From assembly GCA_958450365.1 (NCBI GenBank), contig CAUEEP010000725.1:2194001-2258000 (forward strand): 64,000 bases of DNA, in the 5' to 3' direction. This document shows, piece by piece, positions 13,501 through 22,000 of this stretch (positions are counted from its first letter, which is position 1; each line of letters begins with the position of its first letter). Origin of the DNA: Mesorhabditis belari (taxonomy: Eukaryota; Nematoda; Chromadorea; Rhabditida; Rhabditidae). The notes beneath the pieces are model-generated. The model did not search any database and was not told where the DNA came from. It was given only the letters and a program-made list of their open reading frames with translations. A program made the translations under genes and the position numbers.

Positions 13501-16500
13501 AATCTTGCAAACAAGTTTGAGGTCAACTTAAAGGTCAAATCAGTTTCTATATAAGACTTTCACCGCCTCGAAAGGTGAGCTTGTGGTGTAGTGGATAAGA
13601 GTCTTGTTTCCGAAACAAGCTATCAAATTTTGCTCGGGTTTTATTCCTTCCTTTTATTTTGATGTTTAACCAATCGAATTTGCTCTATTTTAACTTTACA
13701 ATAAATATCTTTTAATTGATAACATTTTAGGATCTCTTAGGATCATTTTAGGATCATTTTAGGATCTAGTATCTTTTAATAGGTTTCGTTTCATTTCATT
13801 TCAATGAATTCACGTTATAGATTGCTGCCATGTGTGCTAATTTTTAGTTATTTCGTTTGTTATTGATTAAACGATGTTATAATACTTATCGTAACGTTAA
13901 AATATAGCGAATTCGAGCGATTAAGCATCAAAATCAAACGAAAACAAAAGGACGGGATCGAACCAGCAAAAGTTGGTAGCTTGTCTCGGAAACAACACTC
14001 TTATCCACTACACCACAAGCTTACATTTTTAAGCGTTGAAAGAAGCCTTAGATAGAAACTGATTTGACTTCTAAGTTGACCTCAAACTTGTTTGCAAGAT
14101 TCGTTTCCGAATCATTTTACAAAAATGGATAGCAGCATCGGAATCAGCACAACATTCTGCGTCGTATGTTATATGGCTCATATCATTTGTCTACCTCAGC
14201 CTTGTGACCTTTCCTTATAAAATATTTCCTTACTCAACCTCAACCAATCTTGACTTACTTGCTGTGTTTCTGGAAACTGTTGTTGCAGTGGTTGTTGCAA
14301 TGTCTGCTGCATCGGTGGCTGTTGTTGAACAGGATAGCCGATTGCTGGTTGTTGAACCTGATACTGCTCTTGGTATGCAACTTGTTGCATCGGATTCGCT
14401 TCTACTTGTTGCGCGGGTTGAGCCATCGAAGTACTCGGATACTCGTTTTGCGGCGGCGCTTCATACATCATCTGATTCATCTGTGTGTTGTTCATTTGTC
14501 CTTGGTATCCTTGTTCAATCATCGGATTGTATCCCTGTTGCATATTTTGTTGATAATGGCTTTGATTATTGTCAATTTGATACATTGATTGATCGCCGAG
14601 CATCGGATTATTGTATATTTGTTGGGAGGAGTTGTTTTGAGCGTAATTTGGATAATATTCTTGAGTAGAAGTATCAGGTAAAGGTTGGTATGGATCATTT
14701 TGCATCGTTTGTTGAACCATTTGTTGATTTGGGGTAAAATCTTGACTTGAGTTCGGTTCTTGTAGCTGCTCGGGGTTGTTTTGAGGAGATCCGAAGGGCA
14801 TCGATTGATCCATTGGCAGTCGTGGAGTCTCCAGGAAATCGTTTTGTGGTAGAACTAAATAAATGAGCTTTAAATCACGTGTTTTGGAGATTTTTTTACT
14901 ATTTTTACAATTAACATTACAATCTTTTCTGAACCAAACTCAAAAATATTAGGTTGGTCGCAATTTTGGGAGTTTTGGAGGTAATGTTGACCCGTCGTTT
15001 TCTACAATCTTATCGTTTCTACAATTCAAAGAACGTTTTTTAAAAAGTGCTAAAACTTGCCGTAGTGCTGTTGTTTTTTTGATGAAAGTAAGTCTTTGCA
15101 ATTTTTTTCCAAACGTCTTTTAAAAATAATACCGCCAACAACAAAATTTCTATTTAAAATATTAAAAAGCTTGATTGTTTCTTTACAAAATGGCTCTTGG
15201 GAAATTCTTGAAAGCTTTTGTTTTTGTGGATTTTCAAAGGCACAAACGCAAGCAACCAAAAGTCGCCATTTGTCGTAGCCGAGCCAAAGTCGCAATTTGG
15301 ACACTTTCTTCAATACAAACCTATTTTGGTGCTAAAGTAAAAAAGATAGAGCTTATTTGATTACATAATTTTGTAAAATTTAAAAACGATCCGTTCAGCG
15401 ATTTTCTTTAAAAAAGCAATTGAAAATTTGACATAAAAATGCCTTTTTTTTCGAGTTGAGATGAGCTTTGAGCTTTCTTTCAAAAGCTATTTTGTAGAGA
15501 AATGATAGACTTTTTTAATAGTTTAATAGGTTTAAATTTGGTAAAGGATTCTTTTCTCTAGAAACAAAAAATTGTAAAGACCAAATAGATTAACGACTTG
15601 GCTTTGCCAATTCACTGATTTTTGCCAAGACTCACTGATTGCTCCTTGATCCGGAATATGGGCATGTTGATTGGCTTGATGGTTTAGCTGATTTAACAAG
15701 TTCTAAATAAAAACCTTAATATTCTCTTTTCTTGCAATCCTCAGATCACCTCAGTTTGAATTCCCGGATTGAAATTGTCACATTCAGCCAGGAGTTTCTC
15801 CATTTCTCGTGTATTCGCCACGACCTCGGCCTGAAATTTCATCAATTCTCTTTTTCCCGAACGAAAGAACTTGGGTATTTAGCTAGAAATTACTGAAGAA
15901 CTGATTGCTCCTTGATCCAGAATATGGGCATGTTGATTGGCTTGGGTATTTAGGGAAAAAACTTGGGTTATGAGGGAAAGAACATGGGTATTTAGTTAGA
16001 AATTCAGTTTTGAATTCTGATTTATTAATATTTAATAAATATCAAGCGGTACCAAGCGCTTTCTCACCTTTGTCAGCACTCTGTTCTGTTGCTCGAGTTG
16101 TTGTTGTTGTCGGTGATGTTCTTCGACGACATTTTTTCGAACCTAAAAGCAAGATGATAAGTTTATCTTGCAAAATCGAATCTATTTTAAATTTAATTGG
16201 TTTAAAGCTCTAATTTTTACTAATAACTACTAATTTTTACAGAATCAAATCCAATTTACAATGAAATTATCTTACCAAAAGAATGTTAAGCTAATTTTTG
16301 GGGGTAATTTGGAGGCATTGTGTTCTGAAATTGATCTTTTTCATTGATCTGGATGTCACAGAGTCATTCAAGCTCAGTTCTCTTCAATCTAACACATTTT
16401 CAAAGCCAGCCTGAGCCTGAGCCTGAGCCTGAGCCTAAGCCTAAGCCTGAGCCTGAGCCTGAGCCTAAGCCTAAGCCTGAGCCTGAGCCTGAGCCAAAAG

Positions 16501-16729
16501 CCAGCTTCTCTCGAGCCATTGTTCATCTCATCAAAACGAATCTTTTAAAACGTGAATTTCAAGAGGATCATTTAGTAAATTCTCAGATTTTCTGCTAGAT
16601 GCTAATGCCAGATTTCTCTATTTAGATTTAGATCTTTTCCCAATTAACCTGTGCAAGTGGTAGATCATCTTCATCATCATCGAAATCTCCATCATCTTCA
16701 GCTTCTTCTTGCAAAAAGTAATCGCCCAT
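4540..16729 (-). CDS. PPP1R10: PNUTS (PPP1R10) homologue: PP1 nuclear targeting subunit
   Basis: Multi-exon minus-strand gene, ATG at 16729, stop TGA at 4540-4542. Domain order along the protein: acidic start ([20 protein letters not shown]), a long Gln/Pro-rich region (main exon 14813-14260, more at 13310-11600), a TFIIS N-terminal (LW) helical domain ([20 protein letters not shown] near 10750, [20 protein letters not shown] near 10540, on to [15 protein letters not shown] near 9790), the PP1-docking RVxF motif KKRISF at 7846-7829 followed by [10 protein letters not shown] exactly as in PNUTS, a CCCH zinc finger of spacing C-x8-C-x5-C-x3-H in the exon around 5690-5500, and an RG-rich tail. 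The LW domain, RVxF and C-terminal CCCH combination is diagnostic of PNUTS, which targets PP1 to chromatin and RNA polymerase II termination. The extended Gln-rich N-terminus is unlike vertebrate PNUTS. Introns carry many repeats. Individual exon ends were read by eye. Confidence 0.88.
4797..5060. repeat. Unclassified intron repeat starting with (gtcc)n
   Basis: The stretch opens with acgtccgtccgtccgtctgt and continues through motifs such as gaggaattcgaatccgc and a GC-richer segment to about 5060. It lies in the last PNUTS intron. Composition differs from its surroundings and suggests a transposon remnant, but only one copy is visible here. Confidence 0.3.
5113..5222. repeat. Minisatellite, 13-bp unit
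   Basis: About eight tandem copies of tgtaactgtgccc, with some copies ending tgcct, in the last PNUTS intron. Confidence 0.9.
6452..6655 (-). mobile_element. tRNA-derived SINE-like element, copy 1
   Basis: On the minus strand the element begins with a tRNA-like head near 6655 (A-box-like ggctaagagcc, B-box-like gggttcaaccc), then a body with cccatatatatggg, and ends near 6452 with ccacattattcgtgtgaata then aatgtatttat. The same order of parts occurs at 56237-56400, 56887-57155 and 61088-61285. It lies in a PNUTS intron. A tRNA-like head with Pol III boxes and a conserved tail defines a SINE. Confidence 0.7.
6640..7350. repeat. Cluster of 'ccattggcaa' palindromic repeats
   Basis: Several head-to-head and head-to-tail copies of a module containing accaaacgatagagaaag, caccaagatattggag and attgccaatggcaaa lie here. 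A 315-bp part (about 6912-7232) recurs at 9015-9340, and single modules occur at 41825-42060. The arms are complementary, so this is a foldback or TIR element family. It fills a PNUTS intron. A partial tRNA-like head at about 6862-6900 matches the SINE head. Confidence 0.75.
9015..9340. repeat. Second copy of the 315-bp 'ccattggcaa' repeat
   Basis: It starts ttgttacacaacgtagcaaa and ends tgcttttatgggtctacct, closely matching about 6912-7232 in the same orientation. It begins only a few bases after the 5' edge of a PNUTS exon. The internal hairpin arms carry accaaacgatagagaaag. Confidence 0.8.
9995..10312. mobile_element. Palindromic MITE, about 320 bp
   Basis: Left end tagccgattatgaatgagtg, right end cgctcattcataatcggcta. 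The arms are complementary over more than 120 bases, including cattcaacgcagaatcatta and its complement. A solo left end of the same element is at 9818-9840. It sits in the intron that divides the LW-domain exons of PNUTS. Confidence 0.85.
10870..10950 (+). other. tRNA-like relic
   Basis: Contains a B-box-like ccagggttcggtgcctg and a preceding gtacattggtggct. No full cloverleaf is evident. Probably a tRNA-derived repeat in a PNUTS intron. Confidence 0.25.
12154..12233 (+). other. tRNA-like sequence with a 10-bp closing stem
   Basis: Gggagatcaa at the left pairs perfectly with ttgatctccc at the right. Inside are an A-box-like agcgcaatggttagcac and a T-arm-like gccgcgggtttgagtccc. The element is longer than a normal tRNA after the T arm, so it is more likely a tRNA-derived repeat than a working gene. 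Confidence 0.35.
12899..13075 (+). repeat. tRNA-like repeat behind a (tttc)n tract
   Basis: A (tttc)n run at about 12911-12945 is followed by an A-box-like tagctcagtgtttagagc and a B-box-like gagagttcaatcc. The same three-part unit occurs in reverse at about 43085-43283 (atm-1 intron), so it is a dispersed family. A solitary mariner-like end, ttaggttggtcgcaattttt, follows at 13111. Confidence 0.6.
13383..14217. mobile_element. Long foldback element F1 with tRNA-like sequence in each arm
   Basis: Arms of roughly 280 bp are inverted: gacaaggaaatgtcacaagg at the left, and its approximate complement ending ccttgtgacctttcctta at the right. Each arm contains gtggtgtagtggataagagt and a perfect stem cttgt/acaag around a seven-base loop ttccgaa, which is an anticodon arm reading CCG. 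The T-arm part is degraded. Related elements lie at 49250-49832 and 61740-63330. F1 fills the intron between two Gln-rich PNUTS exons. Confidence 0.8.
14949..15625. repeat. Repeat family R, copy A, next to captured esterase fragment
   Basis: The unit gtgctaaaacttgccgtagt to about 15590 occurs three times (here, 20815-21320, 30045-30560). On the minus strand each copy contains an open or nearly open frame with CAFENP and RISQ(E/K)PFC(K/R)ETI; I do not recognise the product. Its left side here starts with a mariner-like end (ttaggttggtcgcaattttg at 14950) followed at 14968-15013 by 46 bases matching the carboxylesterase exon/intron junction at 22735-22780. Confidence 0.75.
15901..15944 (-). repeat. 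Duplicated PNUTS exon fragment in the neighbouring intron
   Basis: Forty-four bases repeat 15636-15679 of the PNUTS exon (15702-15636) with one substitution. The copy lies in the next intron upstream in gene order, flanked by direct repeats of acttgggtattta. It would encode the same residues ([12 protein letters not shown]) if spliced, but lacks proper flanks. Confidence 0.8.
16409..16495 (-). repeat. Interstitial telomere-like array (GCCTRA)n
   Basis: About 14 tandem units of gcctga or gcctaa. The complement of gcctaa is TTAGGC, the nematode telomere repeat. The array lies inside a PNUTS intron, so it is interstitial; most units carry an A-to-G change. Confidence 0.85.
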
Positions 16730-16759
16730 GATCTTTCGTATTCTCTAATTTCTCTTCTT

Positions 16760-16822
16760 TTTCTTTGCCCCTTTCTTTTTGTTCTTTTTCAAAGACTCCA
16801 CCGTCAAGGAATAACGTAACTG
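16760..16822 (-). other. Lysine-rich reading frame ending 15 nt before the PNUTS ATG
   Basis: After a TTTTCAG acceptor near 16822 the minus strand reads YSLTVESLKKNKKKGAKKKK then RN and TAG. The stop is 15 bases upstream of the PNUTS ATG. It could be a 5' UTR exon, an upstream ORF, or the last exon of an upstream gene. No further upstream exon was recognised. Confidence 0.3.
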
Positions 16823-16829
16823 AAAAGAA

Positions 16830-18960
16830 ATTAATTGATTATTCGAAGAAATCTTGAGAGAAAAGTTTTAGGAAATGATTTTAGGCGTTTCTGATGATTT
16901 CTGGAGTTAATTCTAAGGTCACTTTAGAATTTTAGATTATAAAAACCTACAAAGTTATAGAAAAGTTTAAAAATAACAACAAATAACAATGGGAAATCAA
17001 AAATTTTAAACATTTTCTAAGGGGAATTATTGAAAATCTTTCAAAACTCTTGAATAAGTTGAAAATAGAAAAAAGAGATTAGAAACAGGTCTAAAAAGCA
17101 CAATAAACGCAACAAAAAATCAATAATCGAATTAAATCAAATAAAAGAAGATTGTAAAAGAAAATTCTTAAGTTTTCCCCAAAAAAAAACTTGATTTTCC
17201 TTGAGCAACTTTGTCAAAACTTTACGGGAAACTTTAGTATGAAAAAAGCTATGGAAAAGTTAAGTAAAAAGTACGAAATCTTTACCTAGGCATTACCGCC
17301 AGTTTCCTACATTTATAAGCTTAAATTTCTATATAAATCTAGTATCTAGAGGTTTAAAAACCGAAAAAACAAGGCCACATAGCCATTTTGTAAAAAATTT
17401 CTTTACTTTTTACACATCTAGAACTAGTTTTTAGCCTGGCCACATAGCCAAAAATTGATCTGAAAACTTTGCCCAACTTATCAACTTATCAACTTATCAA
17501 CTTATCAATTTAAGTTTCGCAAAAACATTTGCAAGCCTTTACTTAACACTAAACACTACCATTTTTTAATAAAATGGCTTGTATACAGTGTTTTTGCGAT
17601 GAGATGAAATGTCTCTCTGTAAGTATTCGGAAAAGGAGGCGAATGGGGTGGTGGAAAGCTCACGAAAAGGCAAAAAGAAGAGAGAATCGATTTTTTTTCC
17701 AATCTCTCTTTCCACGATATTTCTGAAAAACCCAGTTTTCCTTCTTCTCTAAATCTCTTCAGTGCAATTATCTATTAATTCCCGCACAAGAATTGTCCCA
17801 TTCCCCCCTTTCTGCACTCTTTTCCACCTCTGCCAGTCCAATTATGTTTCCCCGTTTCCCTGGTGTCTCCAAGAATTGCCTAAAACCTCTCCATCACCCA
17901 CTTCGAGAGCATCTCTGTCTTCGAGAGCATCTCTCTACCCTTTCTCTTTTATCTCAAATCCAATTCTCTCTAAATATTCTTTTTCTCAATGTTTCTTCCC
18001 TTCTCAATGTCTCTTCCCTTTATATAAAACGGAAGAAACGTCTGTCCGTTTGTTTTGGCAAAGTTCTGATACTTCTCTAATAGTTCTGATACTTCTCTGC
18101 CTAAGTTTCCACTTTATATAAAACAGAAGAGACGCGCTGTCCGTTTGTGCGCAGCCATTGGCAAAAAGGGGCGCGGCTTAGATTGCGTGGAACTCTAAAC
18201 CCAAGAGTTGGAGTTTGGAGCGTTTTCCGCTTCCGTTTCTCTAATAGTGCACCCTAAGCTTGCCTAGATTACTTGAAATCTCGAAAACTGTTTATCAGAA
18301 CCTGTGGGATCGGAAAATGTAACTGACGAAGATATCTTATGAGGAATTTGAGTCTTGAGCTTCTGTGAAAAATTGACAACCGAAAAATAGTCATCAACTC
18401 AGATCCTAGCATCTGTAAGCCAGGCCAGGTCAGAGTCCAAGTCTAGATACTTAAACTACTATCAGTACTCCAAAAGTTTAGATCTTGTACTCTATCTCCT
18501 CTTCTCTGTATCCCCAGTCAACCCATTTATTTCTTCTTTTCTCTTTCTGCTGTCTTGCGATCTTTCTCTGTAGTTCTCTGTAATCTGAAATCTGACATTC
18601 CCTATCTTTTCTCTTTCACAAACTCTCTCTAAAGACTCCCTAGCTTTGATCGATTTTCTCTGGACTCTCGATTCCGCTCATCTCCATCGAATTCTCATTT
18701 TGTTCACCAATCTCTAATAACCATTTTTCCAACTTTTCATCGCAATCTTTCAAACCTCCATCAAATTCCCATCCTTTTCCATCAATCTTTTCCCTTCACC
18801 TCTTAAACTTTCTCTGCTTCTTTCCCTCCTTCTTTCCCTCCTTCTTTCCCTCCTTCTTTCCCCCAAGCGATCAAAAGCAAAGTCGGTCACTCGTATTGGA
18901 GAAACGAGCACAAATGAGAAAAATTCCGACTCCAAACTCCGAATTTCAAAAATCCCGCAA
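16830..18960. other. Intergenic region, pyrimidine-rich; no gene seen
   Basis: 16830-17580 is AT-rich without coding signal. 17650-18900 is strongly C/T-rich on the plus strand. Two direct copies of tttatataaaac-gaaga-acg-ctgtccgtttgt lie at about 18018-18052 and 18113-18150. A 12-bp minisatellite (ccctccttcttt) lies at about 18822-18866. The region separates PNUTS from the 3' end of the esterase and probably contains the PNUTS promoter. Confidence 0.4.
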
Positions 18961-19024
18961 ACTGGAAATGTTCAAGCAATGATTTTCGAGATTTATACTT
19001 GTATTTATAACAGATTTTTCACAC

Positions 19025-22000
19025 TTATGTCCAATTCTGATAAGTGATCCAATCGTACTTGTATTTCTTCATGAAATTCGTCCAGAAACGGTAGCTGTCA
19101 CCAAACCAATCTGAAGAATTATTCGAAAGAGTTGAAATCTCAAATGATTACCATTTTTCATCTCCGGCTTTGGCTTCAGACTTAAATATTCGTGATTTTC
19201 AAGTGTAAATGGATTCCAAGGCATCGCAGTGTTTGAAGGGTTTCTGTAAAGCACTTTAGTTATGTAAGCTTATGTTTAGCTTATGTTTAGCTTATGTTCA
19301 ATTACCCAGTTTTGAGGAATTGTACAAAAGCGTCTTGAATGTATTTCTCGACAATCAAATCATCCTGAGTGTAGTTGAAATCAGCCATCATTCCGAAGGT
19401 GTACGGGAATTCACTGGTATGAGTTGAGCCTGAATATATGGAAATTTATCTATATTCTTGTTTAAAGCATTTCCCGAATTTATTCCTACCGTAATCTAAC
19501 TGTTTTTTGAAGATACAAAGTGACATTTCAAACTCTTGAGCTAAAGCTGATCAGCTTTAGCTCAAGAGCTCAAGAGATCCACTTAAATTAAAAGAAAACA
19601 TTGGGATTACGGTAGCTTTTCTCGAGAGCTCCTTTCAGAAAGCAATACAATAGATGCAATACAATAGATGAGTGATCTAACAATGTGTAAGTGATTTGAA
19701 TTGTGCTTACCTTGAGCTGGGTTATTGATCGGCCACGTATTCGGATTGTCGTAGTCCATTAAAAAAGCGTACACCGGTGAACCGGCTTGTAATTTGGCGA
19801 CCGCTTCTCGCAAAACGGGCACATTCATCAACCAATCGGAGTAAGTCTGACAATTTGAACTCTCAAGTTTATTTACTAAAGTTGAGTTACGAGAGCTATT
19901 AGATTTAAAGTAAACAAGTAAACAAGTAAACAAGTAAACAAGTAAACAAACAAACAAGTAAACAAGTAAACAAATAAACAAGTAAACAAGTAAACAAGTA
20001 AACAGTAAACAGTAAAGAAACAATGTTACAAGTTTACTATCAAGTCAAACTAAAACTAACCATTCGACTTTAGACCCACCTCCACATATCTCTCCACCCA
20101 AAATCGTGCATCGAATGGATTATGACCTCTTTGATAATATGTCAAAATGTCTTGAGTGGCTTGCTCAGCTTCCGTGGAAGAATAGCCCTAAAATGCAAAT
20201 TTCGTTATTGATATAACAAGCAACCTGTGAAGTGATGAACCTTTTCACATATTTGACGAATTCTGTTTGATTGTATGTTGACCATCTGAATGGGCCCACC
20301 CCGAAAGCCATGATGTAGACTTGGATAGCTGAATATCTTTTTAAAGACTTGAATAGCTGAATGTCTAAAATAGCTGAATAGCTGAATGTCTTTATCTTAT
20401 TCTTTTAGTTGAATGATTTAGGTGAATATCTAAATCCGCTGATCATTGCTCACTCACTGAAAGATCTCCCTTCCACTTGATTCAACCCGAAAATTGTTGG
20501 ATATTTTGGCACAGTCTTCAGTGCATCTTCTGGCTAAATGAATGAAAGATATATGCATTTTCAGGGAAATCTTAAAGATTTGAATCTTTTGCAAGCTTTT
20601 AATACAAAGGTTTCACCTGTTTTGGTAAGAAATCCCCATCGATGATTGGGGCAAAACCCAAAAAGTTGAGGTCATCGGGACCGCATCCCTATAAAAATTT
20701 TGATTTTCGATAACTGGTAGCTTTTTTCTAAGGGAATCTTTTAGGGAAATATTAGGGGAATAAGCCTTTTAGGCAATAAGCCTACTGTTACTGAATGTTT
20801 CTTCTCAAAGAACGTTGTTTAAAAAGTGCTAAAACTTGCCGTAGTCCTGTTGTTTTCTTGATGAAAGTAAGTCTTTACAATTTTTTCCAAATGTCTTTTA
20901 AAAATAATACTGCCACCAACAAAATTTCTATTTAAACTATTAAAAAGCTTGATTGTTTCTCTACAAAATGGCTTTTGGGAAATTCTTGGAAGTATTTGTT
21001 TTTTTGGGTTTTCAAAGGCACAAACACGAGCACCCAAAAATGCTCCGATGCGATGCCGAAGTCGCAATTTGGACACTTTCTTTAATACAAACCTATTTTG
21101 ATGCTAAAGTAAAAAAGATAGAGCTTATTTGATTACATAATTCTGTAAAATTTAAAAACGATCCGTTCAGCGATTTTCTTTAAAACAGCAATTGAAAATT
21201 ATACATAAAATTGACTTTTTTTCGAGTTGAGATGAGCTTTGAGCTTTCTTTCAAAAGCTATTTTGTAAAGAAATAGGAAAAAAATAGACCTTTCTGAATA
21301 GTTTAAAATGAAACAAATTTGTTAAAGACTCCTGTGGAAACAAAAGTTTGTTAAAAATTATAAAAACTTACAACCTATTAGGTTGTTCGGATATAAACAA
21401 GCGTTACTAAACTTATTGTTGTGAGGGAAGCTTTTAAAAGATGTCTTTCTGTATTTAAAAGTACGTTATCTTGTGTATATTTGGAATCTTTTTAAACGGA
21501 TAATTTCTTATTTTTAAGATCTTTTTTTCTTGCTTTAGATGATCGACCTCAAATATAACAAGTTCGCCTACTTTACGACTTCAAACTGGACAAAACAGTA
21601 GCGGAATCCCATCGAAATTTGGGCAAAGCATTTGGGAAAGATGTATTGTTCGAAAGCCGATGCCGAGCCTGGTTCCAACGCTTTCGGAATGGTGATGAAA
21701 GTCTCGAGGATGATCAACACTCGCGTCGACCTCAAACGGTAGACAACGATACTTTGAGGGCTGCAATCGAATCAGATCCATGTCAAACGACGCGTGAACT
21801 TGCTCAACAGTTTCTATGTTCAAATTCTACCATTGATGAGCACCATTGGAAAGGCGATCAGATACGGGAAATGGCTTCCTCACGAGTTAAGCAGTGCAAA
21901 CGCTCATTTATATCCGAACAACCTAATAACTGGTTGAGCTCATTTAAACAAATCAAAGTTTATAGAAAAGCACCCTCATTTAAATTGAAATAAATTTTAA

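Noticed and set aside
14204..14668. 154-residue plus-strand frame
   Set aside because: It is the antisense shadow of the CAG/CAA-rich PNUTS exon on the minus strand.
16344..16598. Open frame with [10 protein letters not shown] repeats
   Set aside because: It is the translation of the telomere-like GCCTRA array inside a PNUTS intron.
19294..19316. Sequence similar to spliced leader SL1 (ttcaattacccagttttgag)
   Set aside because: It differs from SL1 at several positions, lacks the donor GT and Sm site of an SL RNA gene, and falls on an exon/intron border of the esterase.
19607..20023. LVYLF-repeat frame resembling a membrane protein
   Set aside because: Its hydrophobic part is the translation of the (agtaaaca)n microsatellite; only the terminal part is a real esterase exon.
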